From contig SCQT01000142.1 of NCBI GenBank assembly GCA_004322015.1, positions 1-47,378 of the forward strand: a DNA stretch of 47,378 nucleotides. The letters are read 5' to 3'. This document shows, in pieces, positions 16,972 to 26,116 of this stretch; positions within the stretch are counted from its first letter, which is position 1, and every line of letters starts with the position of its first letter. The notes beneath the pieces were generated by a model. The model saw only the letters and a list, made by a program, of their open reading frames with translations, did not search any database and was not told where the DNA came from. A program made the position numbers and the translations under genes. This DNA comes from Chitinophagaceae bacterium (lineage in GTDB: Bacteria > Bacteroidota > Bacteroidia > Chitinophagales > Chitinophagaceae).

Positions 16972-19900
16972 TCAGTTCAGACTCCTAAAATCCACCGGAA
17001 CAAGTTTGCTGACACCAGCTTCCTGCATGGTGACGCCATAAATAACATCCACGGCAGACATGGTCATTTTGTTATGCGTAATGATGATGAACTGAGAGTT
17101 CTCCGAAAATTTTCGGATCATGTGGGTGAATTTCTCCACGTTCACATCATCCAAAGGCGCATCCACCTCATCTAAAATACAGAAAGGAGCCGGTTTTATC
17201 AGATAGATTGCAAATAGCAACGCAGTGGCTGTTAATGTTTTTTCCCCACCGGATAATTGAGTGATAGCGGTAGGCCTCTTTCCTTTTGGCTTGGCAATGA
17301 TATCAACTCCTGTTTCCGCCAGATCATCAGGGTTCGACAATACCATATCCGCTTCATCTTCCTCAGTAAATAAGGTTTTAAATACGCGTATAAAGTTTTC
17401 TTTCACTCGGTTAAACGTTTCCAGGAATTTCTGATTAGCAGTCGTCTCCACCTCGCTGATCGTGGCTTTCAGAGAATCCCGCGCATTCACTAAATCGTCC
17501 TTTTGTTCTGTGATAAAGTCAAAACGTTTTTTCATTTCCTGGAAAGCCTCAATGGCAGTCGGATTGATCTCCCCCATATTTTCCAGCCGCTTTTTCATCC
17601 TTTCCGCATTTTCCTGCAATATTTCCACCTTATCTTCTCCTGTCCGCGCTTCATCAATAATATCATCTATGTTTACCCTGAATTCCACTTGCAATCTTTC
17701 CTTCATGCCGGCAAGCTGCAATTTCAGCTCATTGGTTTTTTCTTTAATGGAATTTAAAAGCTGCTCTACCTGTTCCTTATTCCGTTGCTTTAATCGCAAG
17801 GCGCTTTCCATTTCATTCACCCGATTGCGGGTATTGTAATATTCCTGGTCTTTTTCATTCAGTATTTTTTCATCTCCCTCCCGTTTGCGGAAAAGATCCA
17901 CCAATTCACCGGCAATTTTCTGAATATCAGCTTCCGCCAGGCGGATGCCTTCAGAAGTAGCCTCCAAGGCGGCGTTGCTGGATGTGACCTGATCTTTTAG
18001 TTCATTCAGTTGGGTATGCTTGAACTCCAGTTCCTGCTTCAATGCCTGTACCCTGCTTTGCTGGCGCGTACATTGCAGATTATGATTATTGAACTCTGCA
18101 TTCTCGGCATTATATTGATGTTCCGCATCCTGATACTCTCTTTCTGCTGTTTCAATAGCCTCTTTGGAATCACTCATTCTACCGGTCAATTCTTCCAGTC
18201 CGGTTCGCAGATGTTGAGCCTGATAACGATTGTCATCCAAAGCCTGCCGCATTTCGGTCAACCTGTTTTCATTAGCGTTGGTCTGAAGTTTGAAGTTCTC
18301 TATGCGGTTTTGCAGGGCAAATACTTTATTCTGGGACTGGTTTACCTTCTCCCGCATCTCATTCAGACGCTTTTCATTCAATTCATTATTAAAGCCCAGG
18401 ACTTCTTCGTGCCTTTGTTTTATTTGCAGGTTCAGCACGCTGACTTCGCTTTCCAAGGCTGTGATCTGTGTTTTTAACTTTTCCAAATTCTTGGCCCGCC
18501 CCAATTTCTTCCCTTCAAAAACACCGCCGTACCCCCCGCCGATACGATATTGACTGCGATAAAGTTTCCCCGTCTTCTCCAAAAATATTTTGTCAGGATC
18601 ATTCAATAATAGTCCATCTATACCGGAAACATTTTCTGCAATGATCACCTTTCCCAGTAAATATTCTGCAAGTCCTTTGTATTTGTCATCCGTCTCCACC
18701 ACATCTAATGCGGCTACCATACCGTCAGGCAGAGTAATTTGAGAATGAGTATCCGTCTGTTTAAACTGATCTGACAGAAAGAAATTAGCTTTCCCTTTTT
18801 TATGTTCATCCAAGAGAGAAACGGCTTTTAATGCCGCAGGAAGCGAATCAACCACATAATAATTCAAATAGGGTTCCAACAAACCTTCAATGGCAGGACG
18901 ATACTCTTCGGCACAGGAAATTATATCGGAGAGGATCAGCGCGTCACTGCTCCATTCATTATTCCTCTGTAAAAACTTGATGCTGTCCGGATACCCTTCC
19001 AAATTGTCCACTAAGGATTTCAGCAGATCATGTTCATTTTTTTTAGCATCCAATGAACGGGCTTTTTCAATCATTTGGCTGCGCAGGGCTTCAATATCTG
19101 TCTGGGCAGAAAGGATCTTTTGCTGTGTTTCCTCATGGTGAAGAATTAAATCCTCCAATTCCTGTTTTTGCGCTGACAGATCTGCATCCAGTGCTGTCTT
19201 TTCTTTTTCCAGGCTTTCAGACTGGGATTTCCCGTTGACGATATCCTGCTCTAACCGGAAAATGGTTTGCTGCTGGTTTTGCGCTGATGTGTCAGCTACT
19301 GCCAATTTCTTTTCAGCTTCAAACTGACTGCGCTGCCATTGCTGAAATTCTTTCCTTACATTTTCAAGAAATCCTTTTTTCTTTATGTAAAGCTGCTTTT
19401 TGTCCTCCAATCCTGACCGCAATTTTTCCAGCTCTTCATTCATGGAAGCAAGAAGTTCCGTTTCACTCTGCGATTGATTTTCTCCTGCTGCAATAGCTTC
19501 ATGCAATTGCTGCAATTTTTTATCCGCACCGGAAAGGAATTCCTCTGAAGATCTTTTCTGATTTTGCAAATAGGTCAACTGCTGTTCAGCTAACTTTTTA
19601 TCATTCTCTTTGGTACGGACCGAATTCATTAAGTCATTAAAAGCATGCTGCAATTTCTGCAGTGCTTTTTCTTCGGAAGTAAACTGCAGCTTGGCCTGTT
19701 CAATGGCTGCCTCATCCGTTGCCAGATCAGCCTCTAACTGTAATTTTTTGTCCTGCTCAGTCTGCAATTGTTCATTCAGCTCATTGAATGTGGTATGAAA
19801 ACCTTCCAAGGAAGCTTTAGCCAGTTCAATGCTGATCTCGCGGTATTTCTTTTTAATTTCATAATAACGCTCTGCTTTCCTTGCCTGGCTTTCTAATGTT

Positions 19901-20508
19901 TTTAAATTGTTGTTAATTTCAAACAGCAGGTCTTCAATACGGTTAATATCTAATTCAGTGGATTCTAATTTCGCCTGTGCTTCCTTTCTTCTTGTCTTAT
20001 AAATGGAAATACCGGCAGCCTGTTCCAGCATTCTCCGGCGGCTGTTATCTTTATCCTTAATGATATCATCCACCATTCCCAATTCAATAATGGCATACGA
20101 ATCTGTGCTGACACCGGTATCCAGAAACAGATTATGAATATCTTTTAAACGGCATGCCACATCATTCAGGCGATATTCACTTTCCCCGTTTTTAAAATAT
20201 TTCCGGGTAACCGTAACAGTTGAAAATTCGGTTGGCAAAAGGTTCCGGGTGTTCTCAAAGGTCAGGGACACTTCTGCCAATCCGCTGGCGGAACGGCTTT
20301 TAGAGCCATTAAAAATCAACCCTGACATGTTTTCAGACCGCAGTGAACTGATCTTATGTTCCCCAATAACCCACCGGATGGAATCAATAATATTACTTTT
20401 TCCACAGCCATTAGGGCCTATCACGCCGGTGACGCCTTCATCAAAACGTAATACTGTCTTGTCGGCAAAGCTTTTAAATCCTTTAATTTCTAATGTTTTT
20501 AAACGCAC
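16972..20508 (-). CDS. smc: Chromosome segregation ATPase SMC
   Basis: The 1178-residue protein has the full SMC layout. Walker A, GPNGCGKSNIIDSIRWVIGE, lies near residues 32-51. A long coiled coil follows (about 165-500). The hinge (about 505-660) includes GGGYGGVFEGKKLG, a second coiled coil follows (about 680-1010), and the C-terminal head carries the ABC signature LSGGEKTLTATALLF near 1085 and Walker B with CILDEVDAPLDD. It organises and segregates the chromosome with ScpA and ScpB, neither of which is nearby. The start is GTG at 20508: a TGA lies in frame three codons before it and the product begins with the canonical MRLKTLEIKGFKSF. Many short frames on the other strand here are shadows. 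Confidence 0.97.
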   Translation of the reverse strand: MRLKTLEIKGFKSFADKTVLRFDEGVTGVIGPNGCGKSNIIDSIRWVIGEHKISSLRSENMSGLIFNGSKSRSASGLAEVSLTFENTRNLLPTEFSTVTVTRKYFKNGESEYRLNDVACRLKDIHNLFLDTGVSTDSYAIIELGMVDDIIKDKDNSRRRMLEQAAGISIYKTRRKEAQAKLESTELDINRIEDLLFEINNNLKTLESQARKAERYYEIKKKYREISIELAKASLEGFHTTFNELNEQLQTEQDKKLQLEADLATDEAAIEQAKLQFTSEEKALQKLQHAFNDLMNSVRTKENDKKLAEQQLTYLQNQKRSSEEFLSGADKKLQQLHEAIAAGENQSQSETELLASMNEELEKLRSGLEDKKQLYIKKKGFLENVRKEFQQWQRSQFEAEKKLAVADTSAQNQQQTIFRLEQDIVNGKSQSESLEKEKTALDADLSAQKQELEDLILHHEETQQKILSAQTDIEALRSQMIEKARSLDAKKNEHDLLKSLVDNLEGYPDSIKFLQRNNEWSSDALILSDIISCAEEYRPAIEGLLEPYLNYYVVDSLPAALKAVSLLDEHKKGKANFFLSDQFKQTDTHSQITLPDGMVAALDVVETDDKYKGLAEYLLGKVIIAENVSGIDGLLLNDPDKIFLEKTGKLYRSQYRIGGGYGGVFEGKKLGRAKNLEKLKTQITALESEVSVLNLQIKQRHEEVLGFNNELNEKRLNEMREKVNQSQNKVFALQNRIENFKLQTNANENRLTEMRQALDDNRYQAQHLRTGLEELTGRMSDSKEAIETAEREYQDAEHQYNAENAEFNNHNLQCTRQQSRVQALKQELEFKHTQLNELKDQVTSSNAALEATSEGIRLAEADIQKIAGELVDLFRKREGDEKILNEKDQEYYNTRNRVNEMESALRLKQRNKEQVEQLLNSIKEKTNELKLQLAGMKERLQVEFRVNIDDIIDEARTGEDKVEILQENAERMKKRLENMGEINPTAIEAFQEMKKRFDFITEQKDDLVNARDSLKATISEVETTANQKFLETFNRVKENFIRVFKTLFTEEDEADMVLSNPDDLAETGVDIIAKPKGKRPTAITQLSGGEKTLTATALLFAIYLIKPAPFCILDEVDAPLDDVNVEKFTHMIRKFSENSQFIIITHNKMTMSAVDVIYGVTMQEAGVSKLVPVDFRSLN

Positions 20509-20673
20509 GGTTCTTCATTTTTAAAGTAAAACAGCGTGTAAATTAGCTAATGCCCGCCATATAAACGGTTGATCTTATTCACAATTGTGGAAAACAAAGT
20601 TTAAATGAGCGTTTTATCTGTTACATTTTATACACACTTGTGGAAAAAACCGGGGAAAACAATATACATATAG

Positions 20674-20700
20674 AAAAGGCGGAAGATAATTCCGCCTTTT
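20674..20700 (-). terminator. Terminator after hsp20 (11-pair perfect stem)
   Basis: AAAAGGCGGAA at 20674-20684 pairs exactly with TTCCGCCTTTT at 20690-20700 around a 5-base loop. The stem has a T-run on each strand. It lies 16 bases after the hsp20 stop and would end that transcript before the smc promoter region. Confidence 0.85.
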
Positions 20701-20715
20701 CTTAAAATCTTCCGC

Positions 20716-21171
20716 TTATGCAATCTCTATCAGCCTGGGTGGCTTTTGCTTTGCCTCTTCGCGTTTTGGAATAGTAAGATGCAAAATCCCGTTTTCATAC
20801 CTGGCTTTAATTTTATCGGCATCCACTACTTCTTTAGGCAGTTGAAAGGTACGTTGAAATGCCTGATAGCTAAATTCCCTGCGGCTGTATTTTTCATCAT
20901 CATCATTATCTTCGGATTGTTCCGATTTTTCCGAAGAAATACTTAGAAGATTGCCATCCAGGGTCACTTTAAAATCATCTTTGGACATGCCCGGAGCCGC
21001 CATTTCTACCTCGTAATTATCTCCCGTCTCCCGGATATTGCAGGCAGGAAGCGAAGTACGGGTAGAAGAAAAATTAGGTAATCCGCCATCAAAGGAGTCT
21101 CTGGTAAAAAAATCATTCCACCAACCCGTTAATGACGGTAACATGCTGTCCGTTCTTGCGAGTAATGCCAT
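20716..21171 (-). CDS. Small heat shock protein, Hsp20 family
   Basis: The 151-residue protein has the alpha-crystallin domain in about residues 45-140, with YEVEMAAPGMSKDDFKVTL, FSYQAFQRTFQLPKEV and ARYENGILHLTIPKRE. The final segment has an LIEI-type tail, the I/V-x-I/V anchor used in oligomer assembly. It holds unfolding proteins in the cytoplasm. The N-terminal region with WWNDFFTRDSF is typical of Bacteroidota members. An unusually strong ribosome binding site, AAGGAGGTAATT, stands before the ATG, which is rare in this phylum and points to high translation after stress. It is a single-gene unit with its own terminator. Confidence 0.95.
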   Translation of the reverse strand: MALLARTDSMLPSLTGWWNDFFTRDSFDGGLPNFSSTRTSLPACNIRETGDNYEVEMAAPGMSKDDFKVTLDGNLLSISSEKSEQSEDNDDDEKYSRREFSYQAFQRTFQLPKEVVDADKIKARYENGILHLTIPKREEAKQKPPRLIEIA

Positions 21172-21226
21172 AATTACCTCCTTTTTGAGTGTTATTTAAT
21201 AAGCAATTTTGCCTGTAAAAACACAA

Positions 21227-21234
21227 CAAAAATA
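21227..21234 (-). promoter_or_regulatory. Probable -7 promoter element of hsp20
   Basis: Read on the minus strand this is TATTTTTG, a match to TAnnTTTG, about 55 bases before the hsp20 ATG. No convincing -33 TTTG and no CIRCE inverted repeat is visible, so heat control by HrcA is not supported. Confidence 0.4.
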
Positions 21235-21390
21235 CCACTGCATGGCTACCTATTGTTTTCTGAAAAATTTACATGGTATAAAGTCATTTTGACATTTATC
21301 ACTGACAATTACATCAGATCATCACTCATAAATTACCTTCCAGCTATGCCAGTTGGACCTTCAAACCGGTTATAAATATGTTGTTTAACG

Positions 21391-21442
21391 GTTGGCGGGG
21401 ACGCCAACCGGGGCACTGGCTAATGTTGGCGTCCCCGCCGAC
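21391..21442. repeat. Nested GC-rich palindrome, REP-like
   Basis: GTTGGCGGGGACGCCAAC at 21391-21408 is an 18-base hairpin of its own (7-pair stem, GGGA loop). A second copy in inverted orientation lies at 21425-21442, with one base differing and therefore one mismatched stem position. The two arms can also pair with each other (17 of 18 bases) across a 16-base spacer. Two opposed palindromes of this kind are the form of REP pairs (BIME/REPIN). The GC content is far above the surrounding DNA. Strand and function are unknown; it could also act as a bidirectional terminator, although no T-run follows. Confidence 0.65.
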
Positions 21443-21509
21443 ATTCCAAATAATTATTATCTAACCACATTGATAGCGGTATCATCAATTTTAGTCTTAC
21501 TTTTATGGA

Positions 21510-22229
21510 ATGCATCCGGCGAAATACCTCCTGGTTATGTCATTATTTTTATTTTCCTGTAAAACAACCTTTACAGCTACTAATCATCTTTTAAACAAGG
21601 GATTCCCGAATAATAATGTTATTAATCTGAATCACAGGCTCCACAGGGCTGTTTTAAAACATCATCCGTCTCTGGTCATCATTATGATTGGTACTAATGA
21701 TATGATCAACCCGCCAAAAATGATTTCTTTTTCCGAATACAAAAGTAAGCTAAACGAGCTGGTAACCAATATAAAGCAACACGGCATCCATGTTTTATTA
21801 CTATCGCCGCCACCTGTTGATATAACTGATTTGCTTTCCAGACGCAGTAAAAAAAGATTTAAAGTGTTACCCAATGAAAAAATAGATTCAGTTACTGCTA
21901 TTATCCATCAAATTGCCGTTGAGCAGCATTGCATGTACCTGGATATAAACCGTATATTTAAGGAACATCATTCTCCCAATGATACGAAGTCAAGCCTGAT
22001 AAGGAATGAAATAAACTCAGAGAGGAAGGACGGCGTGCATCCTACTGCTGAGGGTTATCAACTCATTGCGAAAAGTATTTTTAATTTCCTGAAATCACGA
22101 GGTAAAAACTACCAGAGAATTATTTGCTTCGGCGACAGCATTACTTTCGGCGCTTATGTACGCGGCGAAGGATCAACAAAAGGGGATACCTACCCTGCCA
22201 TATTAAAAAGATTATTATTCCCGAAATGA
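21510..22229 (+). CDS. SGNH/GDSL-hydrolase-like lipoprotein with permuted motif order
   Basis: The 239-residue product starts with a lipoprotein signal peptide: Lys5, hydrophobic core, and Cys17 in FSC. SGNH hydrolases normally begin with block I (GDS), then blocks II, III (GxND) and V (DxxH). Here block III (GTND) is at residues 61-64, block V (DGVHP) at 174-178, and block I (FGDSITFGAYVRG, Ser210) comes last, near the C-terminus, followed by only about 29 residues. Block II seems missing: NNVIN runs straight into LNHRL, where relatives would have the glycine-bearing NAGxGGNT. The N-terminus picks up about where the C-terminus stops. This fits a circular permutation, or a tandem copy trimmed at both ends. 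Function as an esterase is uncertain. Confidence 0.75.
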   Translation: MHPAKYLLVMSLFLFSCKTTFTATNHLLNKGFPNNNVINLNHRLHRAVLKHHPSLVIIMIGTNDMINPPKMISFSEYKSKLNELVTNIKQHGIHVLLLSPPPVDITDLLSRRSKKRFKVLPNEKIDSVTAIIHQIAVEQHCMYLDINRIFKEHHSPNDTKSSLIRNEINSERKDGVHPTAEGYQLIAKSIFNFLKSRGKNYQRIICFGDSITFGAYVRGEGSTKGDTYPAILKRLLFPK

Positions 22230-22237
22230 TAGCAATT

Positions 22238-23635
22238 TTACACATGAAACATCTTTTTGACCAACATAATTACGTTTCTGGGGAAAGGAATTTTCTTTCC
22301 TTGATTAATGGATGTTATCTCTTTATTTTCTTCTACTTCCCGTATATGATTTTCATTATTTAATACAGTAACATTTATATGCTCACCGCTTAAGAGCTTT
22401 AAAAATGCCTCTTCCAATTCACCGGACGATGTGATGTTACCGAAACATAGTGCTATTTTATTACCAAATCCTGCAATGCCGCAATTTACTTTTACTGTTT
22501 TACTGGGTGGTGGCGGAACAAATTTGAAATCGTCTATAAGATTATTTATTTCCGGGGAAATGTTGATCTTCCCCAGGTTAGTAATTACACCGCTGTAGCG
22601 GCTCACGCCTATCGAATAGAACTTAGATAAGATAAACGATTTGATAAAAAGCGGTACCCCTCTTACAAAATGATTATTCAGACTTCCTACATTACGGGCT
22701 ATAATTTTATTGATCAGCTTCTGATCGGTTTGAAGTCGCATTTGATGATATACACTTTTTATGATCTCTTCAAAAGTATAATGCCCCAGTCTTAAATCAA
22801 TTTCCGGCAAAACATACAGAGAAAAATTGCGCATAGTTTTGGTGGGAAATACTTTTCTCAAATTTACAGGCACCTCAATACGCAGTATTCTGTTGTTCCT
22901 GCGCTTTTTGGGAGCGGGTAAATGGTTATATACATGCTGTAATGAGAATAAATAAACTGCAATAAAGTATTCCGTTAAGCTGACATTATACGCTTTGGCT
23001 CTTTGCGAAACCTGGTCAAGGGGCATGATAGCGGCCAATACACTGAAACGAAAAGGCCTGTTTAAAGGAAAAGGTAAATGGAAGGCCTTTCGGATCTGTA
23101 TCAGCGAAGAGGGTACCTTTTTAAAATAGCGGCTATACGCATCTTCATATTCTTCATTGGAAGGAATATCGCCGGGGCGAAAGAAATGTTGCCCCTGTGG
23201 AATTTCCGTTCCGCATTTTTCGTAATAAATCAGTAAAAGCGATTTCAGGAATTCGAGGGCGCCAGTGGCATCGGTGAGGATATGAGAAAACTCTACACTG
23301 ATCGTATTTCCCTTAACAAGCACTCTGAACATCAGCTCACGTTTATCAAATGCGTGGCAAGGCCTGTCTGTATCAGATTTTATAATGATGGGAAGCGGAG
23401 AATATTCCAGATAATACCAGAAAAACCCGGTTCGCAGTCTTACTTTATAATAAGGAAACCTGTTTTCTAACGCATGTACCGCTTCAAAAAATTGTGCCGT
23501 ATTTACTCTTTGCTTAAGTCCTGCAGAAATTCTGAAAACTGCAGTTAATTCCCTGCTCCGTATAGCAGGATAGATTTTAGCCGCATTATCAAGCCTTAGC
23601 CAGAATTCATTTTGCCGGATTACTTGTTTGTTCAT
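22238..23635 (-). CDS. Condensation/alcohol acetyltransferase-fold protein
   Basis: The 465-residue protein has the two-lobed CoA-dependent acyltransferase fold shared by condensation domains, wax ester synthases and alcohol acetyltransferases. The catalytic motif HxxxD is visible as SHILTDATG near residues 117-125, and the second-lobe features NFSLYVLPEID and GVITNLGKI are typical. No signal peptide or membrane helix is present. The acyl donor and acceptor are unknown. It ends 8 bases from the SGNH lipoprotein gene in a convergent layout, an acyltransferase beside an esterase-like gene, but that may be chance. It is transcribed away from the GT4 gene at 23834. Confidence 0.75.
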   Translation of the reverse strand: MNKQVIRQNEFWLRLDNAAKIYPAIRSRELTAVFRISAGLKQRVNTAQFFEAVHALENRFPYYKVRLRTGFFWYYLEYSPLPIIIKSDTDRPCHAFDKRELMFRVLVKGNTISVEFSHILTDATGALEFLKSLLLIYYEKCGTEIPQGQHFFRPGDIPSNEEYEDAYSRYFKKVPSSLIQIRKAFHLPFPLNRPFRFSVLAAIMPLDQVSQRAKAYNVSLTEYFIAVYLFSLQHVYNHLPAPKKRRNNRILRIEVPVNLRKVFPTKTMRNFSLYVLPEIDLRLGHYTFEEIIKSVYHQMRLQTDQKLINKIIARNVGSLNNHFVRGVPLFIKSFILSKFYSIGVSRYSGVITNLGKINISPEINNLIDDFKFVPPPPSKTVKVNCGIAGFGNKIALCFGNITSSGELEEAFLKLLSGEHINVTVLNNENHIREVEENKEITSINQGKKIPFPRNVIMLVKKMFHV

Positions 23636-23833
23636 GAAAAAATAACATTTTCACGGAGAAGTGGTTAAAAGTCTTTTTACTTCTATAGCTGAAATACACA
23701 ACTACGAACATACCATGTATTTTTATAATGTAACCTTTTGGCAAAACTTTTGTTATAATAACCTATACAATAGGCTCAAAGCCTGGTGCTGGATTACAGA
23801 TATTTTTATTACAGTTCTTTTAACTTAACAGAG

Positions 23834-26116
23834 ATGAAGATTGCTTACATTGCATCGTTTCCGCCACGGGAGTGCGGCATAGCCACATTTACCCAAAATC
23901 TGATGCGGTCCATTGGAGGTAACCTGCACACTGATGATTCTTCCGGTCATACTACCGTCATAGCGGTAAATGATACCGGAATGGAGTATAGCTACGGACC
24001 CGAAGTCGGGTTTACGATCACACAGGAAAGACAAGAAGATTATTATAACGCTGCCGGATTTATCCATAACAGCGGAGCACAAGTTTGTATTCTGCAACAT
24101 GAATTTGGTATTTTCGGCGGAGAGAGTGGGGCTTATATCCTTTCCTTGCTGAACAGCCTCCGGATTCCTTTCATCGTTACTTTTCACACCATCCTCAAAG
24201 AACCTACGTGGCTGCAAAAAATTATTATCCAGAAAATTGCACAAAATGCAGCCGCCATTGTGGTCATGAGCCATAAAGCGATCACTTTTTTAGGCAATAT
24301 TTATGAAATCTCCACAGAGAAGATCCATTTGATTGAGCATGGTGTACCTGACATGATACCGGAAAATCTTTTACCGTCTGAAAATCTGCTGCAACCTTAT
24401 CAAAACCGTCGGATATTATTCACCTTTGGATTGCTGAACCGCAACAAAGGTATTGAAACGGTTATCAGGGCTTTACCAAAGATAATGACTTCTCACCCCG
24501 AAGTAGTGTACATCGTGTTGGGAAATACCCACCCGGGTGTGATACGCACTTCGGGAGAAGAATACAGAGACTACTTGAAGCAGTTTGCTGACGAATTGGA
24601 AGTGGGAAATTGTGTACACTTCATTGACCGTTTTGTTACAGAAGCGCAGCTGGCCTACTATTTAGCTCACGTTGATATCTATATTTCACCCTATTTGAAT
24701 GAAGCACAGATTACCAGCGGTACCTTATCTTATGCCATTGGGGCCGGGGCTGCCGTACTTTCAACTCCTTACTGGCATGCTCAGGAACTGCTGGAAAATG
24801 GCAGAGGCATCCTGTTTGGCTTTAAAGACAGCAATCAATTGGCAGAAAAAATAAATGGATTATTAAATTTCCCCAATCACCTTGACGCTCTGCGAAAAAG
24901 GGCACAAGAATACGGGCAAAGAATGAAATGGAGCCGAAGCGGGAAAAAATACCTGCAAATCCTGCAGCACATCGTGGAAGAAAATATGCTGATACCGGTA
25001 AATAATACATTTTCCGTTATTCATCTCCCTTCATTACCTCCATTTGATCTTTCTCATGTGCTCCGGCTTACGGACAGTACGGGTATCATACAACATGCCA
25101 AGTATGGTATTCCCAATTTGAAAGAAGGTTATTGCTTAGATGACAATGCGCGGGCACTCATATTGGGCATCATGGCATACCGCCGATATAAAAGTCCTGA
25201 GATATTACAGTTACTTCCGGTTTACCTGAGCTTCATCCATTATATGCAGCGAAAAGAGGGACTTTTCCGGAATTTTCTCGATTTCAGTCGTGAATTTAAA
25301 GAAGATGTGGGCTCGGAAGATGCTTTTGGCAGGGCAATATGGGCAATAGGCTATTTGGTCCGGTATGCGCCCAACAGCGCCTATCGGGAAGCAGCACTGG
25401 AAATATTTCGTCAGGCAGAGCCTCATTTTACTTCTCTCCATCACCTGCGGGGGATTGCTAATACAATAATTGGCATTTGTCATTACCTCTGCTGCTTTCC
25501 TACAGACGAAGGTTTACTGGGCTTCCTCTCAGTACTCTCCCGGAAACTTACGGATGCATTTAGGCTGCATGCCTCAGAGACCTGGCAATGGTTTGAAGAA
25601 AAAATGAACTATGACAATGGTATTTTACCACTGGCGTTGCTCCATGCTTATGAAATTACTGAAGAAGACTATAGCAAAAAGGTAGCATTCAATAGCCTGC
25701 AGTTTCTGGAAAAAACCTGCTTTCGTAAAGAGTGGTTTACACCAGTGGGAAATCAGGGCTGGTATGTGCAGGGAGGATCCATTCCGCTTTTTGATCAGCA
25801 GGCAATTGAAACGATGGCGATGGTATTAGCATATAACGAAGCCTATCATATCACCCGCAAGCCTTCCTGGCTCCACAAAATGTACAAGTGTCATGCCTGG
25901 TTCCTGGGAGAAAACGAGCTGCACATCCCCCTATTCGACTGGGAAACATGCGGATGCTGCGACGGGCTTCAGGAAGGAAGAATCAACCGTAACCAAGGTG
26001 CCGAAAGTACATTGGCTTACTGGATTTCGCATCTTACAGTGACCAAAGCAATGGAGTCAGGATTCGGACTTAATCTTCAGCTACCATTACCTTCACAGGA
26101 GGAAGCTATTTTATGA
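23834..26116 (+). CDS. GT4 glycosyltransferase fused to an alpha-toroid-like domain
   Basis: The ATG at 23834 (MKIAYIASFPPRECGIATFTQNL) was chosen over an upstream GTG. The 760-residue protein has a GT-B glycosyltransferase family 4 half (residues 1 to about 390), with GLLNRNKGIETVIRALP near 195 and EAQITSGTLSYAIGAGAAV near 290. A C-terminal half (about 400-755) is all-helical. It contains YCLDDNARALIL, SEDAFGRAIWAIGYL, GNQGWYVQGG and NRNQGAESTLAY and resembles an (alpha/alpha)6 toroid of the kind found in glycosidases and epimerases. It probably transfers a sugar from a nucleotide donor; the second half may trim or hold the glycan. It overlaps the next GT4 gene by ATGA and so is coupled to it. 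Confidence 0.82.
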   Translation: MKIAYIASFPPRECGIATFTQNLMRSIGGNLHTDDSSGHTTVIAVNDTGMEYSYGPEVGFTITQERQEDYYNAAGFIHNSGAQVCILQHEFGIFGGESGAYILSLLNSLRIPFIVTFHTILKEPTWLQKIIIQKIAQNAAAIVVMSHKAITFLGNIYEISTEKIHLIEHGVPDMIPENLLPSENLLQPYQNRRILFTFGLLNRNKGIETVIRALPKIMTSHPEVVYIVLGNTHPGVIRTSGEEYRDYLKQFADELEVGNCVHFIDRFVTEAQLAYYLAHVDIYISPYLNEAQITSGTLSYAIGAGAAVLSTPYWHAQELLENGRGILFGFKDSNQLAEKINGLLNFPNHLDALRKRAQEYGQRMKWSRSGKKYLQILQHIVEENMLIPVNNTFSVIHLPSLPPFDLSHVLRLTDSTGIIQHAKYGIPNLKEGYCLDDNARALILGIMAYRRYKSPEILQLLPVYLSFIHYMQRKEGLFRNFLDFSREFKEDVGSEDAFGRAIWAIGYLVRYAPNSAYREAALEIFRQAEPHFTSLHHLRGIANTIIGICHYLCCFPTDEGLLGFLSVLSRKLTDAFRLHASETWQWFEEKMNYDNGILPLALLHAYEITEEDYSKKVAFNSLQFLEKTCFRKEWFTPVGNQGWYVQGGSIPLFDQQAIETMAMVLAYNEAYHITRKPSWLHKMYKCHAWFLGENELHIPLFDWETCGCCDGLQEGRINRNQGAESTLAYWISHLTVTKAMESGFGLNLQLPLPSQEEAIL

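Larger units (their letters stand above)
21172..21509. other. Intergenic stretch of 338 bases
   Basis: The only gene-free stretch above 300 bases. It holds the hsp20 promoter region at the left, then a GC-rich nested palindrome at 21391-21442, and an AT-rich leader before the SGNH lipoprotein gene. I see no RNA gene or small protein gene in it. Confidence 0.6.

Noticed and set aside
18010-18477. 155-residue plus-strand frame, hydrophobic
   Set aside because: Antisense to the SMC coiled coil; complementing Gln/Glu/Lys-rich codons produces Leu/Phe-rich shadows.
21505-21560. Alternative ATG at 21505 for a short frame before the SGNH gene
   Set aside because: It is out of frame with the SGNH protein; the ATG at 21510 yields the lipoprotein signal peptide.
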